Assembly: GCF_000016185.1 (NCBI RefSeq)
Contig: NC_011420.2
Location: 1,508,501 to 1,572,500, forward strand
Length of the DNA stretch: 64,000 nt
Source of the DNA: Rhodospirillum centenum SW
Lineage (GTDB): Bacteria > Pseudomonadota > Alphaproteobacteria > Azospirillales > Azospirillaceae
Direction: 5' to 3'
Both the position numbers and the translations under genes were made by a program. Positions 1 to 8,959 of the stretch are shown here, piece after piece; within the stretch, counting starts at the first letter, position 1, and the number at the start of each line of letters is the position of its first letter. Below the pieces are notes generated by a model. The model was not told the origin of the DNA. It worked only from the letters and a program-made list of their open reading frames with translations, and searched no databases.

Positions 1-1192
1 CGTCGGTCTGGTGCCGCGGCAGGGTGAAGGCCAGCCGGTGGGCCGAGCCCTTGACCGGATCGGTCGGCTCCAGCGCCTGGACCATGCCGATGTAGCCGCA
101 GGCGAGGCTGGCGGCGATGGCGAGGTAGGGGTTGGCGTCGGCGCCGGCGACACGGTTCTCCACCCGACGGGCTTCCGGCGGGCTGACCGGGACGCGGAAG
201 CCGGTGGTGCGGTTGTCCCGCCCCCAGTGGACGTTGATCGGCGCGTCGGAGCCCTGGACCAGACGCCGGTAGCTGTTCACGTTCGGCGCCAGCATCGGCA
301 TGGCATAGGGCAGGTACTTCTGAAGCCCGGCGATGTGGCTCATGAACAGATCGGTGTCGCCACCGTCCGCCGCCCCGAACAGGTTCTGCCCCGTGACCTT
401 GTCCACCACCGACTGGTGGACATGCATGGCGCTGCCCGGCTCGTTCTGCATCGGCTTCGCCATGAAGGTGGCGTAGACGTTGTGCCGGATCGCCGCCTCG
501 CGCACGGTGCGCTTGAACAGCAGCACCTGGTCGGCGAGGTCGAGCGGGTCGCCATGGTTGAAGTTGATCTCGATCTGCGCCGCCCCGGCCTCGTGGGACA
601 TGGTATCGACGTCGATCTCCTGCTTCTCGCAGAAATCGTAGACGTCCTCGAAGATCGGGTCGAACTCGTTGACGGCGTCGATGCCATAGGCCTGACGGCC
701 GCTCTCCTGCCGGCCGGAACGGCCGATCGGAGGCACCAGCGGGTAGTCGGGGTCCTTGTTGATGGCGACCAGGAAGAACTCCAGTTCCGGCGCCACGATC
801 GGCTTCCAGCCGCGGGCATCGTAAAGATCCAGCACCCGCTTGAGCACGTAGCGGGGGGAGATGTCGACCGGCGACCCGTCGGCATAGAGGCAGTCGCACA
901 CCACCTGGGCCGTCGGTTCCTGATACCAGGGCACCATGCGGATGGTGCTGGCATCGGGGATCATGTAGACGTCGAAATTCTCCGGGCTGGTGACGTCCTC
1001 GTCATCGGGGTACTCGCCCGTGACGGTCTGGATGAAGATGCTCTCCGGCAGCCGCAGGCCCCGGTCGCGCAGGATGCGCAGGAATTTCTCGGCCGGCAGG
1101 ATCTTGCCACGGGCGATGCCGGACATGTCGGGGACCAGGCACTCCACCTCGGTGATCTGCCGGGACCGGATGAATTCTTCCAATGGATTCAT
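1..1192 (-). CDS. Glutamine synthetase family protein (PuuA-like), 3' end outside window
   Basis: The reading frame opens with an ATG at 1192 and runs off the left edge, so about 397 residues are visible. The N-terminal part has the GS beta-grasp region (VPDMSGIARGKILP), then the catalytic-domain signatures APELEFFLV and, near the edge, the ATP/glutamate part with NSYRRLVQGSDAP and RVENRVAGADANPYLA. That set of motifs is typical of gamma-glutamylputrescine synthetase-like enzymes rather than GlnA. The gene is divergent from a second family member starting at 1447, and a PuuB-like oxidoreductase and an aminotransferase lie nearby, so ligation of glutamate to an amine such as putrescine is likely. 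The exact substrate is not decidable from sequence. Confidence 0.88.
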   Translation of the reverse strand, partial: MNPLEEFIRSRQITEVECLVPDMSGIARGKILPAEKFLRILRDRGLRLPESIFIQTVTGEYPDDEDVTSPENFDVYMIPDASTIRMVPWYQEPTAQVVCDCLYADGSPVDISPRYVLKRVLDLYDARGWKPIVAPELEFFLVAINKDPDYPLVPPIGRSGRQESGRQAYGIDAVNEFDPIFEDVYDFCEKQEIDVDTMSHEAGAAQIEINFNHGDPLDLADQVLLFKRTVREAAIRHNVYATFMAKPMQNEPGSAMHVHQSVVDKVTGQNLFGAADGGDTDLFMSHIAGLQKYLPYAMPMLAPNVNSYRRLVQGSDAPINVHWGRDNRTTGFRVPVSPPEARRVENRVAGADANPYLAIAASLACGYIGMVQALEPTDPVKGSAHRLAFTLPRHQTD

Positions 1193-1446
1193 GAAACCGC
1201 CGCAGGATGCCGCTGCGTCCCGCAGCCCTCCGCGCTGTTGCGTCCACCCCAGTATAGGCAAAGTCCCCGGGGGTGCGGCAAGGGGCCGCCGCAGCCGCGC
1301 CACGAAGGTCCGACTCGGCCGCACCCACGGCGGTTCCGCCGGGAACGGATTTCCGCTCCGGCCGTCCTTGACTCGCGGGGGCGGCGGGGCCGAGCATGCG
1401 CGCCCGCAGCATGCTGCGCCCTTCCCCATCGTGCCCGACGGCCCCC
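1193..1446. promoter_or_regulatory. Divergent intergenic region between two GS-family genes
   Basis: This 254-bp gap lies between two divergently transcribed GS-family genes and must hold promoters for both. It is GC-rich and I could not assign convincing -35/-10 boxes or an operator. Confidence 0.4.
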
Positions 1447-2817
1447 ATGTCCAGCTACCGCATTGCCAGCGAAATCCAGGAATTCCGCAGCCGATACCCC
1501 GACGTTCAGGCGGTGGACGTGCTGCTTCCGGACCTCTGCGGCGTGTTCCGGGGCAAACGGGTGCCGATCGACGAGCTGGGCAAGGTCTGGACCGACGGCG
1601 TCGCCATTCCCGGCTGCACCTTCGCCGTGGACATCACGGGCGAAACGATCGAGGAAACGGGCATGAGCCAGGCGCTGGGCGTGCCCGACCGCATCTGCCT
1701 GCCGGTCGCCGGCACGCTGGCCCCGGTGCCCTGGGCGGCACGGCCGCTGGGACAGGTGCTGACCTCCATGCGCGGACCGCAGGGCGAACCGTTCCCCTAT
1801 GCCCCCCGCTCGCTGGTCGAGACGCTGGTGGGCACGCTTGCCGCGCGGGGACTGACGCCCGTCATCGCGGTCGAGCTGGAGTTCTACCTGATCGCCGGCG
1901 GCCGTGGCGCCTTCGAGCCGCCGCGCCCGCCCGTCTCGCCCAAGAACGGGCTGCCGCAGGACCGCACCCAGGTCTACGGGCTGGCCGAGCTTGAGGATTT
2001 CGAGGCGGTGCTGGACGACATCACCGCCGCCTGCCGCGATCAGGCGATCCCCGCCGGCACCGCCATCGCGGAATACGGCCCCGGCCAGTATGAGATCACC
2101 CTGTCGCACCGGCCCGACGCGCTGCGCGCGGCGGATGACGCCGTGCTGTTCAAGCGGGCGGTGAAGGGCGTGGCCCAGCGCCACGGCTTCGACGCCACCT
2201 TCATGGCGAAGCCCTACCGCGACCAGGCGTCCAGCGGCATGCATGTCCATATGAGCGTGCTGGACCGCGACGGCCGCAACATCTTCGCCGCCGAGGACCC
2301 GGCCGGCAGCGAGCAGCTCCGCTGGGCGATCGGCGGGCTGGCGCAGACCCTGCCGGCGGCCATGGCGCTGGCCGCCCCCGGCGCCAATTCCTGGCGGCGG
2401 CTGCAACCGGGCAGCTACGCGCCGACCGTCGCCGCCTGGGGCGTGAACAACCGCACCGCCGCCCTGCGCATCCCGGCCGGTCCGCCGCCGTCGCGCCGGG
2501 TCGAGTACCGCATCGCCGGGGCCGACGCGAACCCCTATCTGGTGGTCGCGGGCCTGCTGGCCGGCCTCCTGCACGGGCTGGACGGTCGCATCGACCCCGG
2601 CCCCCCGGCGGAGGGCAACGCCTATGGCGCCGATGCCCCGCGGCTGCCGACCGGCTGGGACGCGGCCCTGGACCTGCTGGACGGGTCCGCTGTCCTGCGC
2701 CGCGGGCTGGGCGACGCCTTCGTTGACACCTATGTGATCACCAAGCGGGCGGAGCAGCGCAAGTTCGCGGCCGAGGTGACGCCCCTGGAATACGGCTGGT
2801 ATCTCCGCAACGCCTGA
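1447..2817 (+). CDS. Glutamine synthetase family protein (PuuA-like), second paralogue
   Basis: This 456-residue protein is taken from the ATG at 1447, where GS homology begins; an upstream in-frame start at 1396 adds only low-complexity residues. Signatures seen in order are LLPDLCGVFRGKRVP, AVELEFYLI, EYGPGQYEITL, the ATP-binding stretch FMAKPYRDQASSGMHVH, ANSWRRLQPGSYAP and RVEYRIAGADANPYL. The glutamate- and metal-binding residues appear intact. It is clearly a paralogue of the divergent gene at the left edge. A gamma-glutamyl-amine ligase role in polyamine or amine catabolism is inferred from family and neighbours. Confidence 0.88.
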   Translation: MSSYRIASEIQEFRSRYPDVQAVDVLLPDLCGVFRGKRVPIDELGKVWTDGVAIPGCTFAVDITGETIEETGMSQALGVPDRICLPVAGTLAPVPWAARPLGQVLTSMRGPQGEPFPYAPRSLVETLVGTLAARGLTPVIAVELEFYLIAGGRGAFEPPRPPVSPKNGLPQDRTQVYGLAELEDFEAVLDDITAACRDQAIPAGTAIAEYGPGQYEITLSHRPDALRAADDAVLFKRAVKGVAQRHGFDATFMAKPYRDQASSGMHVHMSVLDRDGRNIFAAEDPAGSEQLRWAIGGLAQTLPAAMALAAPGANSWRRLQPGSYAPTVAAWGVNNRTAALRIPAGPPPSRRVEYRIAGADANPYLVVAGLLAGLLHGLDGRIDPGPPAEGNAYGADAPRLPTGWDAALDLLDGSAVLRRGLGDAFVDTYVITKRAEQRKFAAEVTPLEYGWYLRNA

Positions 2818-2898
2818 TCCCTGTCTCCCCCTTCGGACGCGGAAATGCGGCCGTCGGGACGGTTGCCCGGCGCCACCGCTCTGGGGCATGGTGCGGGC

Positions 2899-3456
2899 AT
2901 GTTGGACTTCTTCAGCGATCCCGCCACCGTCTATGTCGTGCTGGGTCTGGCCGCCGTCTATCTGGTGGCCCGGCTGGTCATCGGCGTCCGTTTCCGCTTC
3001 GGGCGCGGCAAGCGCGCCAGGCTGCCGGATGCCGATGCCACGGCACTGCTGGCGGACACCCGCGCCCTGGCCCTGTCGCTCGAAGCGGCGGCCGTCTCGG
3101 CCCGCACCCTGGGCGACGAGGCCGCGACGCAGCCCGACGCCCCGCTCGACCTCGCGCGGCTGGATTTCGACATGCCGGTCCGCTACCGCGGCGACGTCCG
3201 GCGGCTGGAGAAACTGCCAGCACCGTTCGGTCCGCTGGCGGCGCTGGCGGCGCGCAAGGCGCAGACCCTGCGTCACCGCCTGCACGATCCCAACTGGGAG
3301 CCGGCGCAGCGCCGCGACGGGCTGGACGGGCCGGCGATCAGCGGGAAACTGGCCCATGATTTCGAGGTCGCGGCCGCCCAGGCGCGGCGGGTCGAACGTC
3401 TGCTGCGGGAGGCCGTACCGTCGCCGACCCGGCGGCTGAAGGTGGTGAAGCACTAG
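2899..3456 (+). CDS. Membrane-anchored hypothetical protein
   Basis: This 185-residue protein starts at the ATG at 2899. It opens with a transmembrane segment (residues about 8-28, VYVVLGLAAVYLVARLVIG) followed by basic residues, so it is probably a single-pass inner-membrane protein with a cytoplasmic alanine-rich, helical domain. I do not recognise a domain. It ends 3 bp before the FAD oxidoreductase at 3460, suggesting co-transcription with the GS-like gene upstream. Confidence 0.6.
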   Translation: MLDFFSDPATVYVVLGLAAVYLVARLVIGVRFRFGRGKRARLPDADATALLADTRALALSLEAAAVSARTLGDEAATQPDAPLDLARLDFDMPVRYRGDVRRLEKLPAPFGPLAALAARKAQTLRHRLHDPNWEPAQRRDGLDGPAISGKLAHDFEVAAAQARRVERLLREAVPSPTRRLKVVKH

Positions 3457-3459
3457 CCC

Positions 3460-4734
3460 ATGCCGAAATCCTATCCGCGCTCCTGGTACGCCGACACGGC
3501 CGACATCCCGACCCGCCGTCCGCCCCTGACCGGCGATGTCCGTTGCGACGTCTGCATCGTCGGCGCCGGGTACACCGGGCTGGTCACGGCCATCGAGCTG
3601 GCGCAGCGCGGCTACGACGTGGTCGTTCTGGAGGCGGAGCGGATCGGCTGGGGGGCTTCGGGGCGCAACGGCGGCCAGATCGTCACCGGCTTCAACAAGA
3701 GCATCGGCACCATCGCCGGCTGGGTCGGGCGGGAGGACGCGGTCCGCCTCTGGCATCTGAGCGAGGAGGCGAAGACCATCCTGGCCGATCTCGTGGACCG
3801 GTTCGGGATCGAGTGCGACCTGCACTGGGGCTATCTGCTGGCGGCGCTGAAGAAGCGGCAGATGGACGAGCTTGAGGCATGGCGGGAGGAGCTGGCCGGG
3901 CTCGGCTACGACCGCACCCGCCTGCTGGACCAGGAGCAGACCCGGGCCGAGATCGCCACCAACGCCTATGTCGGCAGCGTGCTGGACGAGGGCAGCGGCC
4001 ACCTGCATCCGCTGCGCTATGTGCTGGGACTGGCGCGCGCGGCGGAGAGTCTGGGCGTGCGCATCTTCGAGGGCAGCCGCGTCCTGCACCTGGAGACCGG
4101 CGCCGTGCCGCGGGCGGAGACGAAGACCGGCCGCGTGCTGCCGCGCTTCCTGGTGCTGGCGGGCAACGCCTATCTCGGCCGGCTGGTGCCGGAAATCGCC
4201 GGACGGATCATGCCGGTGGCGACCTACATCATCGGCACCGAGCCGCTGGGCGAGGAGCGCGCCCGCGCGCTGATCCCGTCCGGCCACGCCGTCGCGGACA
4301 CCAACTTCGTGCTGAACTACTACCGGCGCTCCCCCGACCACCGCTTCCTGTTCGGCGGCGGCGTCAGCTATTCGGGGCTGGACCGGCCCGACCTGAAGCA
4401 GGCGCTGCGGCGGACGATGCTGCGCTTCTTCCCGCAGCTTGAGGATGCGCGCATCGACTACTGCTGGGGCGGGCATGTGGCGATCACCATGGACCGCACG
4501 CCCCATGTCGGACGCATCGGCCCGGCGACCTATTACGCCCAGGGCTTCAGCGGCCATGGCGTGGCGATGACGGCGATCTGCGGCCGTCTGATGGCCGAGG
4601 CGATCGCCGGACAGGCGGAGCGGTTCGACGTCTTCGCCCGTATCCCGCACGCCCCCTTCCCCGGCGGCGGCAGTCTGCGCAAGCCGGCCCTGGTGCTGGC
4701 CATGATGTGGTACCGGATGCGGGACCTGCTGTAG
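3460..4734 (+). CDS. FAD-dependent oxidoreductase, DAO/PuuB-like
   Basis: This 424-residue protein has the N-terminal dinucleotide-binding fold CIVGAGYTGLVTAIELAQRG (residues about 31-50, GxGxxG) and the flavin-associated motif GASGRNGGQIVTG (about 66-78). Near the C terminus DRTPHVGRIGPATYYAQGFSGHGV matches the FAD-contacting end of the DAO family. The architecture is that of gamma-glutamylputrescine oxidoreductase (PuuB) and related amine oxidases, which convert a gamma-glutamylated amine to the aldehyde. Its position 3' of PuuA-like genes fits a Puu-like pathway. A different secondary amine substrate remains possible. Confidence 0.85.
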   Translation: MPKSYPRSWYADTADIPTRRPPLTGDVRCDVCIVGAGYTGLVTAIELAQRGYDVVVLEAERIGWGASGRNGGQIVTGFNKSIGTIAGWVGREDAVRLWHLSEEAKTILADLVDRFGIECDLHWGYLLAALKKRQMDELEAWREELAGLGYDRTRLLDQEQTRAEIATNAYVGSVLDEGSGHLHPLRYVLGLARAAESLGVRIFEGSRVLHLETGAVPRAETKTGRVLPRFLVLAGNAYLGRLVPEIAGRIMPVATYIIGTEPLGEERARALIPSGHAVADTNFVLNYYRRSPDHRFLFGGGVSYSGLDRPDLKQALRRTMLRFFPQLEDARIDYCWGGHVAITMDRTPHVGRIGPATYYAQGFSGHGVAMTAICGRLMAEAIAGQAERFDVFARIPHAPFPGGGSLRKPALVLAMMWYRMRDLL

Positions 4735-4762
4735 GCCCCGCCCTCCGGCCCCGTCCCGGCGG

Positions 4763-6088
4763 TCAGGTCACCAGTTCCAGCACGTCGCGCAGCGTATCGA
4801 CGATCCGCCCGATCTCCGCCTCCGAAACGATCAGCGGCGGCGACAGCGCGATGATGTCGCCGGTCACCCGGATCAGCACGCCCGCCTCGTAGCAGCGCAC
4901 GAACGCCTCATAGGCCCGCGCGCCGGGCGCGTTCGGGCGCGGTTCCAACTCGATGCCGGCGACGAGGCCGAGGTTGCGCACGTCGATGACATGGCGGCGT
5001 CCGCGCAGGGCATGCACCGCCTCCTCCAGCACGGGCTCCAGATCCGCCGCCCGCTGGAACAGCCCCTCCTCCCGGTAGAGCGCCAGCGTCGCCTCCGCCG
5101 CGGCGCAGGCCAGCGGGTGGGCGGAATAGGTGTAGCCGTGGAACAGCTCGATCTGCCCCGGCGGCCCCTGCATGAAGGCGTCATGCACGGCCCCGCTGAC
5201 CAGCACGGCGCCCATCGGCACGGCCCCGTTGGTCAGCCCCTTCGCCACCGTCATGAGGTCGGGGACGACGCCCAGGCGATCGGCGGCGAAGGGGGCGCCC
5301 AGCCGCCCGAATCCGGTGATGACCTCGTCGAAGATCAGCAGGATGCCGTGCCGGTCGCAGGTCGCGCGCAACCGCTCCAGATATCCCCGCGGCGGCACCA
5401 GCACGCCGGTCGAGCCGGCCATCGGTTCCACGATGACGGCCGCGATGGTGCTGGGGTCGTGCAGCGTCACGATCCGATCCAGCGCGTCGGCCAGATCCGC
5501 CCCCCACTCCGGCTGGCCGCGGGAGAAGCCCTGTCGGGTACGGTCGTAGGTGTGCGGCAGGTGGTCCACCCCGGCCAGCAGCGGCCCGAAGGTCCGGCGG
5601 TTGGTGGCGATGCCGCCGACCGAGATGCCGCCGAAGCCGACGCCGTGATAGCCGCGCTCGCGCCCGATCAGGCGGGTGCGCTGCCCCTCGCCGCGGACCC
5701 GGTGGTAGGCGAGCGCGATCTTCAGGGCCGTATCCACCGATTCGGACCCCGAGCCGGTGAAGAAGACATGGTCGAGCCCGACCGGCGCCAGGGCCGCCAG
5801 CGCCGATGCGGCCCGGAAGGCGCCCGGATGGCCCATCTGGAAACTGGGAGCATAGTCCAGTTCCCCCGCCGCGCGGCGGATGGCCTCCACGATCGGCGCA
5901 CGGTTATGCCCGGCATTGACGCACCAGAGCCCGGCGGTGCCGTCCAGCACCTGCCGCCCGTCATGGCTGCTGTAATACATGCCGTCGGCCGAGACGAGGA
6001 GGCGGGGTGCCGCCTTGAACTGCCGGTTGGCGGTGAAGGGCATCCAGTAGGCGCCCAGATCGTTCGGTGCCGGCACGCTGCCGTCCAT
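4763..6088 (-). CDS. Class III (omega) aminotransferase, PLP-dependent
   Basis: This 441-residue enzyme starts at the ATG at 6088 (MDGSVPAPN). Class III features are YWMPFTANRQF near the N terminus, GTAGLWCVNAGHNR, the phosphate-binding FFTGSGSESVDTALK, the aspartate motif LIFDEVITGFGRLG and the Schiff-base lysine in TVAKGLTNGAVPMG. The start region resembles omega-amino acid:pyruvate (beta-alanine:pyruvate) aminotransferases. It converges on the PuuB-like gene with a 28-bp gap, so it probably acts on a diamine or omega-amino acid from the same catabolic set. Confidence 0.87.
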   Translation of the reverse strand: MDGSVPAPNDLGAYWMPFTANRQFKAAPRLLVSADGMYYSSHDGRQVLDGTAGLWCVNAGHNRAPIVEAIRRAAGELDYAPSFQMGHPGAFRAASALAALAPVGLDHVFFTGSGSESVDTALKIALAYHRVRGEGQRTRLIGRERGYHGVGFGGISVGGIATNRRTFGPLLAGVDHLPHTYDRTRQGFSRGQPEWGADLADALDRIVTLHDPSTIAAVIVEPMAGSTGVLVPPRGYLERLRATCDRHGILLIFDEVITGFGRLGAPFAADRLGVVPDLMTVAKGLTNGAVPMGAVLVSGAVHDAFMQGPPGQIELFHGYTYSAHPLACAAAEATLALYREEGLFQRAADLEPVLEEAVHALRGRRHVIDVRNLGLVAGIELEPRPNAPGARAYEAFVRCYEAGVLIRVTGDIIALSPPLIVSEAEIGRIVDTLRDVLELVT

Positions 6089-6191
6089 GATGCGCTCCCC
6101 CGCGCGTTCGCCAAGCTGGGGAAAGGCTAGCATGCCCGCCGGCCGGGGCGGCAAGCGCGGCCCCATCCCCGGCGGACAGATGCGGCATGCG

Positions 6192-7241
6192 TCAGCGGCG
6201 GTCCTCCTCCAGGTCGAAGACCAGCAGCAGCGTGCGCTGCGAGGCGCTGAAATTGTCGTCGGAGATCAGGTAGACACGGGTCGGGCCGCCGGGCGGCCGC
6301 CGCACGTCGATGCCTTCGTAATTGTCCACCGTCAGCGGCCGTTCCAGCCGGGCGACCGTCTCCCCCGCCACCTCGCCGCCGGCGAGCAGCCGCTCCCGCG
6401 GGACCCGGGCGATCCGCGCGCCGACACCGGCGGGCCAGCTGTAGCGCCGTTCCAGCACCAGCAGGTCACCGTCCGGCAGTACCGCCGCCCCGACCGGCCG
6501 GTAGGGCGGCTGCGCCAGATAGGTGAAGGACTGCCAGCCGCCCTCACCGCCCAGCCAGCCGGGGTGCCGCTCCTCCTCCGCCTCACCCTCCGCGATCAGG
6601 ACCAGGGTGCCGTCGGCCAGGGCCGCCATCGCCTCGATCCCGCTGTTCCCGCCCAGCCCGGACAGCCCGTCGGGGCCGGTCATGGCCGTCGGCGTGCCCG
6701 CCGCGAGAACCTCCGGATAGCGCATCAGCCGGTGCTCGCGCTCGAAGGAGACGACCCAGCCGCCGCCGGGCAGATGCGCCATCTCCTCGGAGTCGGAGCG
6801 CCGGCCCGTCAGGGCGGTGCCGTCGCTGTCGCGCAACGGCGTGACGACGAGACCGCTAGTGCCGGTCAGGCGCCCCTCTGCGTCATGTATCAGGCTGCCG
6901 GTGACGATGCGGCCACGGTCGGAGAGCGCGGTGAAGCCGGTCCCCTCCGGCGTCACCCGGATGCTGGAGAGACCGCCGAAGGCCGGGTCGTCATGGTGCA
7001 GTTCAAGCCCGCCGCGGAAGCGCAGGGGCCCCACCCGGTCGGCATGACCGGCTTCCTCCGACAAAGGCACGGGCCGGATCGACCCGTCCGCGGCCAGACC
7101 CGCCCCGCATCCGGCCAGGACCGCCGCGATGACAAAGAACGCCGGGACATGGAAGTACCGATCTCCATGCTTCCGCAGGCGGACGCCGAAGGGGTATCCT
7201 GCGGCCGCCCGGCTCAGGGCGGAACGCAGGGACTGCACCAT
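6192..7241 (-). CDS. Phytase-like (esterase-like) lipoprotein
   Basis: This 349-residue protein is taken from the ATG at 7241. Residues about 30-48 form a lipoprotein signal ending in the lipobox LAGC, so it should be lipid-anchored after export. The mature part matches the phytase-like/esterase-like beta-propeller family (PF13449), with FGGLSSIRV, DSEEMAHLPGGGWVVSFER, GNSGIEAMAAL and DNYEGIDVRR in the usual order. The reaction is unknown for most family members. The chosen ATG shares a CATG with the divergent gene at 7240; a non-ATG start closer to the signal peptide is possible. Confidence 0.72.
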   Translation of the reverse strand: MVQSLRSALSRAAAGYPFGVRLRKHGDRYFHVPAFFVIAAVLAGCGAGLAADGSIRPVPLSEEAGHADRVGPLRFRGGLELHHDDPAFGGLSSIRVTPEGTGFTALSDRGRIVTGSLIHDAEGRLTGTSGLVVTPLRDSDGTALTGRRSDSEEMAHLPGGGWVVSFEREHRLMRYPEVLAAGTPTAMTGPDGLSGLGGNSGIEAMAALADGTLVLIAEGEAEEERHPGWLGGEGGWQSFTYLAQPPYRPVGAAVLPDGDLLVLERRYSWPAGVGARIARVPRERLLAGGEVAGETVARLERPLTVDNYEGIDVRRPPGGPTRVYLISDDNFSASQRTLLLVFDLEEDRR

Positions 7242-7479
7242 GGCTGAGAACGACGGACGCCTGCGCGAGATCGCGGCGAGACTCGAACGTATCGAGACCA
7301 GATTGAACCGCATGGACGGAACCGCTCCTGCCCCGGAACCTGATCCCGGCCCGTCGGCCTCGCTGGACAATCTGATCGGGGCCGGCACGCGGGTGCTCGA
7401 CTGGGCCATGGCGAATCCCATCCTCGGTGCGCTGGCCGGCATCGCCCTGCTGGTGCTTCTGTCCCACATCCTCGGCTGA
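7240..7479 (+). CDS. Small coiled-coil/transmembrane hypothetical protein
   Basis: This 79-residue protein has an N-terminal charged helix (RLREIAARLERIETRLNRM) that could form a coiled coil, a proline-rich linker, and a C-terminal transmembrane segment (NPILGALAGIALLVLLSHIL). It looks like a tail-anchored inner-membrane protein. No function is recognised. It is followed 9 bp later by another small gene at 7489. Confidence 0.6.
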   Translation: MAENDGRLREIAARLERIETRLNRMDGTAPAPEPDPGPSASLDNLIGAGTRVLDWAMANPILGALAGIALLVLLSHILG

Positions 7480-7488
7480 GGCGGGGCG

Positions 7489-7806
7489 ATGGCGGCGTTC
7501 TACGATTTCGAGACGACCCTCACCTTGAAGTCCCATGGCGAGATGGACAAGGCCGAGGATTGGATACGCGGCAACATCAAGGGCCTGTGGGCCGTCGAGT
7601 TCCTGGGGCTGGAGGAACGGGTGGACAGTGCCACCCGCGCCCGCAGCCAGGTTCTTCATGTCCGTTTCAAGTTCGGCCGACGGGAGGATTTCGACCGTTT
7701 CCGCCATGAGTATGTTCAGGGCAGACCTCCGGCTGCCGCGGCCCGCAAGACCGCAGTCCAGTCACCCCAGAAGCGAAAGGGTCTTCTGGGATGGCTGCTC
7801 AAGTGA
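7489..7806 (+). CDS. Conserved hypothetical protein, 105 aa
   Basis: This small soluble protein (MAAFYDFETTLTLKSHGEMDKAEDW...) has a compact alpha/beta-looking first 75 residues and a basic, hydrophobic C terminus (KRKGLLGWLLK) that could touch the membrane. Codon-position GC is consistent with a real gene and it sits 9 bp after the small membrane protein, so the two may be co-expressed. I do not recognise a family. Confidence 0.6.
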   Translation: MAAFYDFETTLTLKSHGEMDKAEDWIRGNIKGLWAVEFLGLEERVDSATRARSQVLHVRFKFGRREDFDRFRHEYVQGRPPAAAARKTAVQSPQKRKGLLGWLLK

Positions 7807-7936
7807 AACGCCCGCTGGGCGGAGCCCGTGATTTTTCCCGGCTATCGCCCGCGGGCTAGGTCATAAGACTTATTTTCGGGCAGAGCCGGGCGGGCTTACA
7901 ACATCCCCGGTCGGATGCGCCGGGCATCCGTGTTTC

Positions 7937-8689
7937 GTGGGGTTTGCTCAGGTGGGGATGACCGCTGATCCGGGTGGTCCCGCGGACAGGCGGGCCGGTA
8001 GCCACAGCGGTGACCGGATCGCGGACAGCCCGGCAGGAACGCCACAGACGGACTGGGCCGGGCGATGCCGCCTGCTCGAATCCGCCCTCGCGGACAAGGA
8101 AGCGACGCTGCGGGAGATGCAGCATCGCGCCAAGAACAGCCTCCAGCTCGTCATCAGCCTGCTCCGCCTGCAACACCACCGGATCAGCGACCCGACCGCC
8201 CGCGCGGCCTACGACCAGACGATGCACCGGGTGGAGGTGCTGGCCATCCTCTACCGGCAGGTCCATGAGACGCGGTCGGAGACGCAGGTGGACCTGCCCC
8301 GCTATCTGCGGGAGGTCTGCGAAACCGCTGTCCTGAATGCTGCCGATACCCTGCGGCCGGCGCAGGTGCAGGTGCAGGTGGACGCCCAGGCCCTGACCAC
8401 CTCCCTCTATTCGGCCATGCCCCTGGGTCTGATCGTGAACGAACTGGTCAGCCAGGGCCTGACCCATGCCTATCCCACGGACGGCTGGCTGAAGGTCAGC
8501 CTGGAGTCGCTGACCGACGGCACCGCCCGGCTGACCGTTTCGGACAACGGCCGCGCCCTGCCCACGGGCTTCGACACCGAGGCGGACGCCGCTGCCATGC
8601 TGGTGGAAGCGCTGGCTACCCAGCTCGGTGCCGACCTGGACATCCGGCACGGAACGGGCACAACCGTCAGTCTGACCCTGAAGCTCTGA
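7937..8689 (+). CDS. HisKA_2-family sensor histidine kinase, cytoplasmic
   Basis: This protein of up to 250 residues (an ATG at 7958 is an alternative start) has a HisKA_2 phosphoacceptor region REMQHRAKNSLQLVISLLRL whose histidine should be phosphorylated. A HATPase domain follows, with N-box LGLIVNELVSQGLTHAYP, G1 VSDNGRALP and a G2-like GTGTTVSL. There is no transmembrane segment and no recognisable sensor domain; the first 60 residues are low complexity. Kinases of this class commonly pair with PhyR-type or stand-alone receivers in alphaproteobacteria. No response regulator is adjacent, so the partner is unknown. Confidence 0.82.
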   Translation: MGFAQVGMTADPGGPADRRAGSHSGDRIADSPAGTPQTDWAGRCRLLESALADKEATLREMQHRAKNSLQLVISLLRLQHHRISDPTARAAYDQTMHRVEVLAILYRQVHETRSETQVDLPRYLREVCETAVLNAADTLRPAQVQVQVDAQALTTSLYSAMPLGLIVNELVSQGLTHAYPTDGWLKVSLESLTDGTARLTVSDNGRALPTGFDTEADAAAMLVEALATQLGADLDIRHGTGTTVSLTLKL

Positions 8690-8959
8690 CCCTCCCCGGC
8701 GGCGGTCTGCCCGCGGATGCCACAGGCCCGCGCGGAACCCAGGGCTCGCCGGCACCGTTGCGGCCTCGGAACACTGCCCGGATGGCGCTGCTTTCCACAG
8801 CCTTTCGGGGAAAGTTCGCGCCTCTCTCGCGTCTGCACAATTCCATGGCGCAGGCCAGTGAACCGGTGTATGTCAGTCGGTGAGGGGCAAGCAAAGCGAT
8901 AAGAAGCGGCGTCGATGGGCCTGGGAAGGCGATCGGCGACGACTGCGAAGGGCAGCCTG

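Noticed and set aside
1189-4650. Very long minus-strand open frame opposite the GS-like, hypothetical and FAD oxidoreductase genes
   Set aside because: It is Arg/Gln/Gly-rich with no domain motif and mirrors real coding frames; an antisense artefact of high GC.
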